A stretch of DNA of 64,000 nt from positions 868,001-932,000 of the forward strand of contig NZ_SPUI01000002.1 of assembly GCF_004522095.1 (NCBI RefSeq), in the 5' to 3' direction. Positions 48,367 through 56,852 of this stretch are shown in pieces (within the stretch, counting starts at the first letter, position 1; the number at the start of each line of letters is the position of its first letter). Under the pieces are notes generated by a model, which saw only the letters and a list, made by a program, of their open reading frames with translations, made no database searches and had not been told where the DNA came from. A program made the position numbers and the translations under genes. Origin of the DNA: Nocardioides sp. 503. Lineage in GTDB: Bacteria > Actinomycetota > Actinomycetes > Propionibacteriales > Nocardioidaceae.

Positions 48367-49830
48367 ATGGACCGCCTGTCAGGACTCGACGCCAGCTTCC
48401 TCTACCTCGAGACGCCGGCCCAGCTCATGCACGTGTGTGGGCTCATCGTCCTGGACCCGAGCACCATCCCGGGCGGCTACTCCTTCGCGGCCATGCAGGC
48501 CGGCATCGACCAGCAGGTCAAGGACGTCCCGGCGTTCACGCGCAAGCTGCGCCGCGTCCCCCTGGGCCTCGACCACCCGATCTGGGTCCGGGACCGGCAG
48601 TACGACATCGAGCGGCACGTGCACCGGCTCGCGCTCCCGGCGCCGGGTGGCTACGACGAGCTCGTCTCGCTCGCCTCCCACCTCGCGGCCCTGCCGCTGG
48701 ACCGGTCGCGTCCGCTGTGGGAGATGTGGGTGATCGAGGGCTACGAGGGCGGCGACAAGGTCGTGGTGTTCTCCAAGATGCACCACGCGACCGTCGACGG
48801 CGTCTCCGGCTCCAACCTGATCTCCCACCTGTGTGCGCTGGAGCCCGACGCCGCGCCCCTCGTGCAGACCACCGATGAGCGTCACGGACGTGAGCCGGGC
48901 CTGCGCGAGCTGCTCGGCCGGGCGCTGCTCACCAACCTCGCGCTGCCCGTGCACGCCGCCAGGATCGTCGCCCCGACGGTCAAGGGCGTCGCACGAACCG
49001 TCGGACGGGCACGCGCCGGCACGGCGATGGCCGCGCCCCTCACGGCTCCGCGCACGTCGTTCAACGGCACCATCACGGGCCACCGCACGATCGGCGTCGT
49101 GGACGTCGGCCTGGAGGAGGTGCGGGCGGTCAAGACGGCCACCGGCACCACCGTCAACGACGTCGTGCTGGCGCTGGCCGGCGGCGCCCTGCGCGCCTAC
49201 CTCGACGAGCGCGGCGAGCTGCCCGACAGCTCGCTGCTGGCCTCGGTGCCGGTCAGCGTGCGCGAGCAGTCGCAGCGCGAGGGCGGCGCCAACAAGGTCT
49301 CCACCCTCTTCGCCACGCTCGGCACGGACGTCGAGGACCCGCTCGAGCGGCTCCAGGAGCTGGCCGAGTCCAACCGTCACGCCAAGGAGCACCACCAGGC
49401 GATCAGCGCGGACGCGCTGCAGGACTGGGCGGAGTTCGCGGCGCCACGCACCTTCGGGCTCGCCGTGCGCGCCTACGCCGGGCTGCGGCTCGCCGAGAAA
49501 CACCCGGTCGTGCACAACCTGGTGATCTCCAACGTGCCGGGGCCACCGTTCCCGCTCTACTTCATGGGCGCCGAGATCGTCGGCCTCTACCCGCTCGGAC
49601 CGGTCTTCCACGGGGCCGGCGTCAACATCACGGTGATGTCCAACAACGGCCGGCTCCACGTCGGGGTGATCGCGTGCCGCGAGTCCATGCCCGACGTCGA
49701 CGCGCTGGTGCGACACTTCCCGACCGAGCTCGCCAAGCTGACCGAGGCCGTCCGGGCGCCCGAGGAGGTCACGCCGATCAGGCGGGCGCGCGCCCGCCGC
49801 ACGACGAGGGCGGCCGCCGCGGCGGACTGA
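48367..49830 (+). CDS. Wax ester synthase / diacylglycerol acyltransferase (WS/DGAT)
   Basis: The 487-residue protein has the WS/DGAT active-site motif HHATVDGVSG (HHxxxDG, near residue 137). It also has the N-terminal MDRLSGLDASFLYLETPAQL and the C-terminal VHNLVISNVPGPPFPLYFMGA (split by a strand), typical of the family. It joins acyl-CoA to diacylglycerol or long-chain alcohols to make storage lipid. Placement behind a KstR-type site and opposite a LipC-like esterase links steroid-derived acyl-CoA to lipid storage (inference). Confidence 0.93.
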   Translation: MDRLSGLDASFLYLETPAQLMHVCGLIVLDPSTIPGGYSFAAMQAGIDQQVKDVPAFTRKLRRVPLGLDHPIWVRDRQYDIERHVHRLALPAPGGYDELVSLASHLAALPLDRSRPLWEMWVIEGYEGGDKVVVFSKMHHATVDGVSGSNLISHLCALEPDAAPLVQTTDERHGREPGLRELLGRALLTNLALPVHAARIVAPTVKGVARTVGRARAGTAMAAPLTAPRTSFNGTITGHRTIGVVDVGLEEVRAVKTATGTTVNDVVLALAGGALRAYLDERGELPDSSLLASVPVSVREQSQREGGANKVSTLFATLGTDVEDPLERLQELAESNRHAKEHHQAISADALQDWAEFAAPRTFGLAVRAYAGLRLAEKHPVVHNLVISNVPGPPFPLYFMGAEIVGLYPLGPVFHGAGVNITVMSNNGRLHVGVIACRESMPDVDALVRHFPTELAKLTEAVRAPEEVTPIRRARARRTTRAAAAAD

Positions 49831-49905
49831 CCCTACGAGAAAGGTAGGCGGTCTAGACAGTTCCGGTGATAGTCGAGTTCTTCTCAGAATGCGCTCCGCG
49901 GCACC

Positions 49906-49911
49906 TACCGT
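49906..49911 (+). promoter_or_regulatory. -10 element of a leaderless promoter for the secreted protein gene
   Basis: TACCGT is followed by 6 bases and the GTG at 49918. Confidence 0.45.
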
Positions 49912-49917
49912 GGTTGC

Positions 49918-50667
49918 GTGACCTCTCCTCGGAACCGCTCCCTGCGCCGCTGCGCCGCCGGCGCCACGACCGCCGCCGCCCTGCTCCTCTCCCTGCTGGC
50001 CGCAGCGCCGCCGTCGGGCGCCGTCGACGGGGACGGCCTCGGCGTGGCCACCGTGAAGGTGGTCGACCACCTGGGCCGGCCCATGGTGGCCCAGGTCGTG
50101 GCCAGGACCGCGGACGGCGCGCTCTCCCTGATCGGGCCGACGGGCGACGCCGGCGGCCTGGTGCCCTTCTCCTCCTGGACGGGGGAGAAGGAGGCGGGCA
50201 GCTACGCGCTGGCCTCGATCTCGCCGTGGGGCGGACTGGCGTGCTTCAAGATCGACCCCTGCAGCTTCGACATGCTCAGCGGCACGGTGCCGACCCGCTC
50301 GTTCTCGCCGGTGCTCATGGTGACGGACTCCGACACCCCGGCGGTCGTCACCCTGCGGACCCCGGCCCCCGGCAGGATCACGGGCCGGCCCGTGGTGGGA
50401 CGGCGCTTGGCCGTGGTGGTCTCGCCCGGGCTCCGCGCCTACATGAGCATGGCCAAGGCGGACATGAGGTTCGCCATCACGTGGCTCCGGGACGGCAAGG
50501 TGATCCGCCGGGCCGCGGGCACCAGCTACAAGATCAAGCGCGCCGACCGCGGGCACCGGCTGACCGCGAGGCTCGCCTACCCCGCCAAGGCGGTCGCGGT
50601 CTTCGCCCAGGCGGGGGTGCCCGCCAAGCCCCAGACCCTGGTCGGGAAGCGGGTGCGCAAGCGCTGA
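49918..50667 (+). CDS. Secreted protein with a C-terminal Ig-like module, function unknown
   Basis: The 249-residue protein has a classical signal peptide (basic start, hydrophobic run to about 32, cleavage likely after SGA near 36). A beta-rich middle domain has one Cys pair (LACFKIDPCSF). The C-terminal module (about 140-249; PGRITGRPVVGRRLAVVVSP, then ITWLRDGKVIRRAAGTSYKI) is like the Ig-like repeats common in secreted actinobacterial proteins. No enzyme motif is visible. It is convergent with the next hydrolase gene. Confidence 0.75.
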   Translation: MTSPRNRSLRRCAAGATTAAALLLSLLAAAPPSGAVDGDGLGVATVKVVDHLGRPMVAQVVARTADGALSLIGPTGDAGGLVPFSSWTGEKEAGSYALASISPWGGLACFKIDPCSFDMLSGTVPTRSFSPVLMVTDSDTPAVVTLRTPAPGRITGRPVVGRRLAVVVSPGLRAYMSMAKADMRFAITWLRDGKVIRRAAGTSYKIKRADRGHRLTARLAYPAKAVAVFAQAGVPAKPQTLVGKRVRKR

Positions 50668-50678
50668 GAGCTCAGCGC
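50661..50678. terminator. Stop-codon hairpin between convergent genes
   Basis: GCGCTGAG-AG-CTCAGCGC is a perfect inverted repeat that contains the stop codons of both convergent genes, one in each arm. Confidence 0.5.
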
Positions 50679-51631
50679 CGCGCGAAGTCCCGGCGGCGCG
50701 CGTCGACCGTGTTGGCGGCCTCGACGACGACCGGGACGAAGCTCTCCGCCTCGAGGACGCACATCGCGTGACCCCCGTCGACCTCGTGGAGCGTGGCGCC
50801 GCGGATCGACCGGGCGAGGGCGACCTGGCGCCGCGGCGGGATCACCTTGTCGCGGGTGCCGACCACGACCGCGGTCGGGACGTCGATCTTCCCGAGCCAA
50901 GGGCGCGAGTGGTGGCGGCCCAGGGCCGCGAGGGCCTGGCCGACCGCCCACGGGCTGGTGCTGCGGAACTCCCGGATCGCCCACTCGTGCATGTCCGAGG
51001 GGGCCAGGTCCACGGCTCGAGCGGCGGCGCGGGCGGCGGTGATCGCCGTGCGCGAGCGGGACAGGCCGCGCGCGCCGACCATGGAGGCGCCCATGCCGGC
51101 GAAGAACACCTGCTCCGCGGGGTTGAGCCGGAAGCGGTCGGTGGTCGCGCAGAGCAGCAGCCCCTGCAGCTTGTCGGGATGCTGGCGCCACACGCGCTGG
51201 GCCACGACGGACCCCATCGAGTAGCCGCCGACGATGACGTCCCGCAGCTCGAGCACGTCGATGAGCGCGGCGACGTCGTCGGCGCAGTCGCGCAGCGAGA
51301 GCTCCTCGCTGCGGATGCCCTGGCCGTGCCAGCGCTGGTCCATCGTCACCACCCGGAAGCGCCGAGACAGCGGCTCGATGGCGGGGTACCACGTGAGCAG
51401 GCCCGTGCAGCCGAGCGCGTGGAGCAGCACCAGCGTGGGAGACTCCGGGGAGGGCCCCGGCGTGTCCGTGACGTACGTCGAGCCGCCGCGACCGGGCAGC
51501 TCCAGCAGCCGGCCCGGCGGGATCCGCGCCCACGGCAGGTAGACCCGGTTGCGCAGCACCTCGCGCGGTGAGAACACTGCGGCCCCGTCCCTCCGTCGCG
51601 GTCGGGACTCTGCTGCGCCGACCGTGGTCAC
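50672..51631 (-). CDS. Alpha/beta-fold hydrolase
   Basis: The 319-residue protein has the oxyanion segment LLHALGCTGLLTWY, the nucleophile elbow GGYSMGSVVAQ (Ser near residue 145), an acidic residue near GTRDKVIPP and the catalytic His in DGGHAMCV. This is a typical MhpC/BPHL-like hydrolase. It is divergent from the steroid side-chain operon, with a KstR-type site in the gap, so it may belong to the same regulon. The substrate cannot be assigned. The GTG start at 51631 has no clear ribosome-binding site. Confidence 0.82.
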   Translation of the reverse strand: MTTVGAAESRPRRRDGAAVFSPREVLRNRVYLPWARIPPGRLLELPGRGGSTYVTDTPGPSPESPTLVLLHALGCTGLLTWYPAIEPLSRRFRVVTMDQRWHGQGIRSEELSLRDCADDVAALIDVLELRDVIVGGYSMGSVVAQRVWRQHPDKLQGLLLCATTDRFRLNPAEQVFFAGMGASMVGARGLSRSRTAITAARAAARAVDLAPSDMHEWAIREFRSTSPWAVGQALAALGRHHSRPWLGKIDVPTAVVVGTRDKVIPPRRQVALARSIRGATLHEVDGGHAMCVLEAESFVPVVVEAANTVDARRRDFARR

Positions 51632-51637
51632 CTAGAC

Positions 51638-51651
51638 TAGAACAGGTTACA
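51638..51651. promoter_or_regulatory. KstR-type operator before the steroid side-chain operon
   Basis: TAGAACAGGTTACA is an exact match to TNNAACNNGTTNNA, with a less symmetric centre than the other sites. It overlaps a TACAGT -10 box at 51648-51653 for the fused dehydrogenase gene. Confidence 0.7.
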
Positions 51652-51724
51652 GTTTCGGCCAGGTGGCGGCCCCCGGTGCGGCGCGCCGCCGACCATCGTG
51701 ATCCCGACACGGCAGGAGAACCAC

Positions 51725-53923
51725 GTGGGTGCGGACGGTTTCACCCCGGCGGACCAGGAGTCCGTCGCGGCAGTGCGCTCGGTCATCGAGCAGGCGCTGG
51801 AGCGGGACGCGGACTGGGCGGCGCTCGCGTCGGCCGGCATGCTCGGCCTGGCGGTTCCACAGGCCCAGGGTGGCGAGGGCCTCGGCCTCGCCGAGGTCGG
51901 CGTGCTGCTGCGCGAGACCGGCGCCCGCGCGGTGCACCTGCCGGTCTGGGAGACGCTCTGCTGCGGCACGCTCACCATCGCCGCCACCGGCTCGGAGACG
52001 CAGCAGACGCTCCTGGCGGGCGTCGCGACCGGTGAGGTCGTCCTCACGCCCGCGCTGCGCGAGGTCGGCGTCGGCATCCTGGACCGCCCCACCGCCACGT
52101 ACGCCGCCGGGCGGGTCACCGGCCGCAAGGTCGGCGTCACCTACGCCGCGGACGCCGCACGGCTGCTCGTGACCGCGCTCGACGGCGACGACGTGGTCGT
52201 CGCGCTGGTCGACCCCGCCGACCCCGGCGTGACGCTGCTGGAGTCCGGCTCCTCGGCACGGCGCACCACCCACACGGTGGTCCTCGACGGGGCGCCCGGC
52301 GAGCTGCTGCTCGGCCCCGACGCGGCACGGGTGCTCACCGAGCACGCCGTGGCCGGCCTGGCCATCACCGCGGCCGGGCTCGTGGCCGGCGCCCGCGACC
52401 TGACCGCCGGCTACATCAAGGGGCGCACCCAGTTCGGGCGTAGCCTGGCGGAGTTCCAGGCCGTCGCGATGCAGATCGCCGACGTCTACATCGCCTCCCG
52501 GACCCTCGACCTCGCCGCCGACAACGCCGCCTGGCGGATCCGCGAGGGCCTCGACGTCACCGACGACCTGGCCGTCGCGGCCTACTGGGTCTGCGCCGAG
52601 GCGCCCCCCGCGCTGCGCACGTGCCACCACCTGCACGGTGGGATGGGCGTCGACGAGACCTACCCGCTGCACCACTACTTCTCGTGGGTCACCGACATCG
52701 CCACCACGCTCGGCGCGCTGGCCTGCGACGTACCCCTCGAGGACCCGACGACCAAGAACCTCGAGCTCACTGCCACCCAGCGCGCGCTCAAGGCCGAGCT
52801 GCGCGCCTACTTCACCGACCTGGCCTCCCACGACCAGCACCTCGACATGGGCCAAGAAGATGAAGCCCGTGACAGGCACGGTCCGACGTACCAGCGCGTG
52901 GTCAAGCAGATGGGCACCGACGGCTGGATGGGCGTCGGCTGGCCGAAGGAGTACGGCGGTCACGGCCTCGGCGAGGTCGAGCAGACGATCTTCGCCAACG
53001 AGGCCCAGCACGCCGACGTGCACCTGCCGGCCGTGACCCTGCAGACCGTCGGGCCCACGCTGATCCGCTACGGCACGGAGAAGCAGAAGGAGATGTTCCT
53101 CGCGCGGATCCTCCAGGGCGACGTGCACTTCGCGATCGGCTACAGCGAGCCCGACGCGGGCACCGACCTGGCGTCGCTGCGCACGACGGCCCGGCGCGAC
53201 GGGGACCACTTCATCGTCAACGGCCAGAAGATGTGGACCACCGGCGGGCACCAGGCCGACTACGTCTGGCTGGCCGTGCGGACCGACCCCGACGCTCCCA
53301 AGCACCGGGGCATCTCGATCCTGATCGTCGACACGTCGGACCCCGGCTACTCGTTCACCCCGATCATCACCGCCGACGGCTCCCACCACGTCAACGCCAC
53401 CTACTTCAACGACGTCCGCGTCCCCGTCGACATGCTCGTCGGCGAGGAGAACCAGGGCTGGAAGCTGATCACCACCCAGCTCAACCACGAGCGCGTCATG
53501 CTCGGCCCCGCCGGGCGCATCGAGGGGCTGCGCGACCGGATCGTCGACTGGGCCACCAAGGCCGGCGTCCTCGAGCGGCCCGACGTCCGCGACGTCATGG
53601 GCCGCGTGACCGCGGTCTTCCGGGTCAACGAGCTCCTCAACTGGGAGGTCGCCCGCGCCGGCGAGGCAGGTGAGATCTCGGTCGGGGACGCCTCGTCGTC
53701 CAAGGTCTTCGCCGCCGACCAGGTCCAGCACCTCGCGGCCGACCTGGCCGGCATCGTCCACCGCTACGGCGACCCGGCCGAGGAGGAGACCCGGCACCTG
53801 CTCGACTACCTCGACGGCCAGGCCAAGCGCAACCTGGTCCTGACCTTCGGTGGCGGCGTGCAGGAGGTGCAGCGCGAGCTGATCGCGATGTTCGGCCTCG
53901 GGCTCCCGCGGGTCCCACGATGA
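51725..53923 (+). CDS. Fused steroid acyl-CoA dehydrogenase (FadE28-FadE29 / ChsE1-ChsE2 in one chain)
   Basis: The 732-residue protein joins two acyl-CoA dehydrogenases. Residues 1 to about 340 resemble FadE28/ChsE1 (KGRTQFGRSLAEFQAVAMQI; CHHLHGGMGVDETYPLHHYF). The rest closely resembles FadE29/ChsE2 (MGVGWPKEYGGHG; TLQTVGPTLIRYG; AIGYSEPDAGTDLASLRTTA; ILIVDTSDPGYS; NLVLTFGGGVQEVQRELI). In M. tuberculosis these are separate genes forming a heterotetramer that dehydrogenates the three-carbon steroid side chain CoA ester. GTG start with AGGAG upstream. The next gene overlaps by ATGA, and the following genes are the matching hydratase and aldolase. Confidence 0.9.
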   Translation: MGADGFTPADQESVAAVRSVIEQALERDADWAALASAGMLGLAVPQAQGGEGLGLAEVGVLLRETGARAVHLPVWETLCCGTLTIAATGSETQQTLLAGVATGEVVLTPALREVGVGILDRPTATYAAGRVTGRKVGVTYAADAARLLVTALDGDDVVVALVDPADPGVTLLESGSSARRTTHTVVLDGAPGELLLGPDAARVLTEHAVAGLAITAAGLVAGARDLTAGYIKGRTQFGRSLAEFQAVAMQIADVYIASRTLDLAADNAAWRIREGLDVTDDLAVAAYWVCAEAPPALRTCHHLHGGMGVDETYPLHHYFSWVTDIATTLGALACDVPLEDPTTKNLELTATQRALKAELRAYFTDLASHDQHLDMGQEDEARDRHGPTYQRVVKQMGTDGWMGVGWPKEYGGHGLGEVEQTIFANEAQHADVHLPAVTLQTVGPTLIRYGTEKQKEMFLARILQGDVHFAIGYSEPDAGTDLASLRTTARRDGDHFIVNGQKMWTTGGHQADYVWLAVRTDPDAPKHRGISILIVDTSDPGYSFTPIITADGSHHVNATYFNDVRVPVDMLVGEENQGWKLITTQLNHERVMLGPAGRIEGLRDRIVDWATKAGVLERPDVRDVMGRVTAVFRVNELLNWEVARAGEAGEISVGDASSSKVFAADQVQHLAADLAGIVHRYGDPAEEETRHLLDYLDGQAKRNLVLTFGGGVQEVQRELIAMFGLGLPRVPR

Positions 53924-54438
53924 GCGCGCGGACCAGTGTCGGGCACGACGAGATCATGGCCGAGGCCGAGCGCATCAAGGCCCTCGGCGAGGCGTCGGAG
54001 TCGCAGGCGCCGTACCCCGTCAACCAGCCCACGATCGGCACCTGGCTGGACGCGATGGGCTACGACAACGAGCGCTTCCGCAGCGGCGAGGCGCCGCCGT
54101 CGATGGCGCAGGTCTGGACGATGCCCGGCCTGGGGCGCAAGCGGCCGCCGGAGGACCCGCTCAGCCGGATGACGGAGTTCCTGACCGCGGCCGGCTACAC
54201 CGCCGTGCTCGGGACCAACTGCGAGCAGAGCTACGAGCGCTACCTGCGCGTCGGCGAGGAGCTGCGGGTCACCAGCGCGCTCGACTCGGTGGTCGGCCCC
54301 AAGCGCACCGCCATGGGCGAGGGCTACTTCGTGACGTCGCGCAACACCTGGTACGTCGACCACCCGGACGGGCGGAGCGAGGCCGTGGCGACCATGCTGT
54401 TCCGGGTCCTGAAGTTCGTGCCGAGGGAGACGCCATGA
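53920..54438 (+). CDS. MaoC-like hydratase part of ChsH2
   Basis: The 172-residue protein matches the N-terminal hot-dog half of ChsH2 (Rv3542c): VNQPTIGTWLDAMGYDN, MAQVWTMPGL, TNCEQSYERYLRVGEELRV, VGPKRTAMGEGYFVTSRNTW. ChsH1-ChsH2 hydrates the steroid C-22 enoyl-CoA. In mycobacteria ChsH2 also carries a C-terminal DUF35 domain; here that domain is a separate downstream gene with its own ATG overlapping this stop. The catalytic His/Asp are expected on the ChsH1 partner. Start overlaps the dehydrogenase stop as ATGA. Confidence 0.88.
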   Translation: MSARTSVGHDEIMAEAERIKALGEASESQAPYPVNQPTIGTWLDAMGYDNERFRSGEAPPSMAQVWTMPGLGRKRPPEDPLSRMTEFLTAAGYTAVLGTNCEQSYERYLRVGEELRVTSALDSVVGPKRTAMGEGYFVTSRNTWYVDHPDGRSEAVATMLFRVLKFVPRETP

Positions 54439-54839
54439 CCGTGCGTCCCATGGTCGGCCGCGACTCGCAGTTCTTCTGGGACGGCACCGCCGAGCGCGAG
54501 CTGCGCATCCAGACCTGCAACGCCTGCGGGTTCCTGCGCTTCCCGCCCGGCCCGGCCTGCCCCGAGTGCGGCGCCTTCGACCGCGGCCACGTCGTCGCGG
54601 CCGGCACCGGCACCGTCTTCTCCTACGTCGTCCACCGCCACCCCCCGGTCCCGGGCAAGGAGCTGCCGATCGTGCTGGCGCTCATCGACCTGGACGAGGG
54701 CGTGCGGATGGTCGGCGAGGTGACGGACGCTCTGTCGGACGAGACGGGGGACGCCGAGATCGAGATCGGGATGCGCCTGCGCGTCGACTTCGACCGCGTC
54801 GACGACGAGCTGACCCTGCCCGTGTGGAGGAAGGCATGA
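54435..54839 (+). CDS. DUF35 OB-fold/zinc-ribbon protein (detached ChsH2 C-terminal domain)
   Basis: The 134-residue protein has a zinc ribbon with CNAC and CPEC (near residues 29-52) and then an OB fold (VFSYVVHRHPPVPGKELPIV; LIDLDEGVRMVGEV). It is the DUF35 domain that in ChsH2 binds Ltp2 and is needed for the retro-aldol step. As a free subunit it could shuttle between the hydratase and the aldolase. ATGA overlaps at both ends show tight coupling with the other operon members. Confidence 0.9.
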   Translation: MTVRPMVGRDSQFFWDGTAERELRIQTCNACGFLRFPPGPACPECGAFDRGHVVAAGTGTVFSYVVHRHPPVPGKELPIVLALIDLDEGVRMVGEVTDALSDETGDAEIEIGMRLRVDFDRVDDELTLPVWRKA

Positions 54840-55222
54840 GGACCCTGACCGTGGGCGAGCAGCTGCCCGAGTGGAGCCTGCCGATGACCCCGACCACGAT
54901 CGTGAGCACCGCGATCGCCACCCGCGACTGGCAGGACGTCCACCACGACCGCGACGTCGCGCAGGCGTCGGGGTCGAAGGACATCTTTCTGAACATCCTC
55001 ACCAGCAACGGCCTCGTGGAGCGCTACGTCGTCGACTGGCTCGGCCACGACGCCGAGCTGAAGGGCATCGCGATCCGCCTCGGCGCCCCCGCCCACCCCT
55101 ACGACACGCTGACCTTCCGCGGCACGGTCGAGTCCGTCGAGGACGGCGTCGCCACCATCTCGGTCGTCGGCTCGGTGTCGCTGGGCGACCACGTCGCCGG
55201 CACCGTGCGGGTCGTCGCGTGA
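54836..55222 (+). CDS. chsH1: ChsH1-like MaoC hydratase subunit
   Basis: The 128-residue single hot-dog protein contains the hydratase-2 motif ATRDWQDVHHDRDVA near residue 28, where Asp and His are the catalytic pair, and NILTSNGLVERYV. The size and sequence match ChsH1 (Rv3541c), the active subunit of the steroid 17-(3-carbon) enoyl-CoA hydratase. The ATG at 54836 overlaps the DUF35 stop (ATGA). A much longer reading upstream is rejected as shadow of the DUF35 gene. Confidence 0.9.
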   Translation: MRTLTVGEQLPEWSLPMTPTTIVSTAIATRDWQDVHHDRDVAQASGSKDIFLNILTSNGLVERYVVDWLGHDAELKGIAIRLGAPAHPYDTLTFRGTVESVEDGVATISVVGSVSLGDHVAGTVRVVA

Positions 55223-56382
55223 GCGCCCTGTCGGGCGCGGCCGCGATCGCCGGCATCGGCGCGACCGAGTTCTCCAAGGCCTCCGGCCGCTCCGAGCTCC
55301 AGCTCTCCGTCGAGGCCGTGCAGCACGCGCTGGCCGACTGCGGGCTCACCCCCGCGGACGTCGACGGCCTGACGACGTTCACGATGGACACCTCCTCGGA
55401 GATCGCCGTGGCCCGCGAGCTCGGGATCCCGGAGCTGCGCTTCTTCAGCCGGATCAACTACGGCGGCGGCGCCGCCTGCGCGACCGTGCAGCAGGCCGCG
55501 ATGGCGGTCGCGACCGGGGTCGCGGACGTCGTGGTCTGCTACCGCGGCTTCAACGAGCGCTCGGAGAGCCGCTTCGGGCAGTTCTCGCTCGCGGCCGCCA
55601 CGCAGGTCAACACCAACGGCCTCGACAACGCCTGGACCTACCCGATGGGCCTGGGCACCCCGGCCGCCACCGTGGCCATGCAGGCGCGCCGCTACATGCA
55701 CGAGTACGGCGCCACCTCGCGCGACTTCGGCGCCGTCGCGGTGGCCGACCGCCGGCACGCCGCCACCAACCCCGACGCGTTCTTCTTCGGCAGGCCGATC
55801 ACGATCGAGGACCACCAGGCCTCGCGGATGATCGCCGACCCGCTGCACCTGCTCGACTGCTGCCAGGAGAGCGACGGCGCGGTGGCGCTGGTCGTGGTGT
55901 CGGCGGAGCGGGCGCGCGACCTGGCTCAGAAGCCGGCCGTGATCGCGGCGGCGGCGCAGGGCAGCGGACGCGACCAGTTCGTGATGACCTCCTACTACCG
56001 CGACGACATCGGCATCCCGGAGATGGGCGTGGTGGGCCGCGAGCTGTGGCGCCAGTCCGGCCTGACCCCCGACGACATGCCGATGGCGATCCTCTACGAC
56101 CACTTCACGCCGTACGTCCTGATGCAGCTGGAGGAGCTCGGCTTCTGCGGACGCGGGGAGGCGCCCGGCTTCGTCGCCGACGGCGCGATCGAGGTGGGCG
56201 GGCGGCTGCCGCTCAACACCCACGGCGGCCAGCTCGGCGAGGCCTACATCCACGGCATGAACGGCATCGCCGAGGGCGTGCGCCAGATCCGCGGCACGTC
56301 GGTCAACCCGGTCGAGGCTCCGCACGTGCTGGTCACCGCGGGCACCGGCGTCCCGACGAGCGGGCTTATCCTCTCGGCGTGA
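55219..56382 (+). CDS. ltp2: Ltp2-like thiolase-fold steroid side-chain aldolase
   Basis: The 387-residue protein has a thiolase fold (AAIAGIGATEFSKASGRSEL; GGGAACATVQQAAMAVATGVADVV; LNTHGGQLGEAYIHGMNG) but lacks the usual catalytic Cys-His-Cys set of thiolases. This matches Ltp2 (Rv3540c), which releases propionyl-CoA from the hydroxylated steroid CoA ester by a retro-aldol reaction, leaving the C17 ketone. Conserved Tyr in YDHFTPYVLMQLEELGF is a likely catalytic residue by family comparison. GTGA overlap with chsH1 and with the MOSC gene. Confidence 0.9.
   Translation: MSALSGAAAIAGIGATEFSKASGRSELQLSVEAVQHALADCGLTPADVDGLTTFTMDTSSEIAVARELGIPELRFFSRINYGGGAACATVQQAAMAVATGVADVVVCYRGFNERSESRFGQFSLAAATQVNTNGLDNAWTYPMGLGTPAATVAMQARRYMHEYGATSRDFGAVAVADRRHAATNPDAFFFGRPITIEDHQASRMIADPLHLLDCCQESDGAVALVVVSAERARDLAQKPAVIAAAAQGSGRDQFVMTSYYRDDIGIPEMGVVGRELWRQSGLTPDDMPMAILYDHFTPYVLMQLEELGFCGRGEAPGFVADGAIEVGGRLPLNTHGGQLGEAYIHGMNGIAEGVRQIRGTSVNPVEAPHVLVTAGTGVPTSGLILSA
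56367..56372 (+). promoter_or_regulatory. Possible internal leaderless -10 for the MOSC gene
   Basis: TATCCT inside the 3' end of ltp2 is followed by 6 bases and the GTG at 56379. The MOSC gene could thus be expressed apart from the steroid operon. Confidence 0.4.
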
Positions 56383-56840
56383 CGTCCGCTCCGGTCCCCC
56401 CGCCCGGGCCGGTCGTGGCCGCGCTGCACGTGGCCAAGGGCCGGCGGCTCCCGACCCGCTCGGTGCCGAGCGTCGAGATCGTCGCCGCCCGGGGCATCGT
56501 CGGCGACCGCTACGAGGGCTCCAGGCACCGCCAGGTGAGCATCCAGAGCCAGGAGGCGCTCACGGAGGCCGAGGCGGTCTTCGGCGCCGCCATCGACCCG
56601 GGCCTGACCCGTCGCAACATCACGGTCTCCTCCGGCGTCGTGCCGCGTGAGCCCGGCAGCCTGATCCGCATCGGCGACGTCCTGCTGGAGGTGGTCCGCG
56701 TCGCGGCTCCCTGCAAGCTGCTCGATGACACGATCGGCCCGGACGCGCAGGTCGCGCTGCGCCGCCGCGGCGGGTCGATCTGCCGGGTCCTGGAGTCGGG
56801 CGTCGTGACGGTGGGGGACGCGGTCGACCTGTCGGCGTGA
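56379..56840 (+). CDS. MOSC-domain protein
   Basis: The 153-residue protein is a compact MOSC (MOCO sulfurase C-terminal) domain with GIVGDRYEGSRHRQVSIQSQEAL, LTRRNITVSSG and the conserved Cys in APCKLLDD. Such proteins handle sulfur or molybdenum-cofactor-dependent reductions. Its GTG overlaps the ltp2 stop (GTGA), but it has no evident tie to steroid catabolism and may use its own promoter. It lies 12 bases before hrpB. Confidence 0.85.
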   Translation: MTSAPVPPPGPVVAALHVAKGRRLPTRSVPSVEIVAARGIVGDRYEGSRHRQVSIQSQEALTEAEAVFGAAIDPGLTRRNITVSSGVVPREPGSLIRIGDVLLEVVRVAAPCKLLDDTIGPDAQVALRRRGGSICRVLESGVVTVGDAVDLSA

Positions 56841-56852
56841 CAGGCTGCGCCC

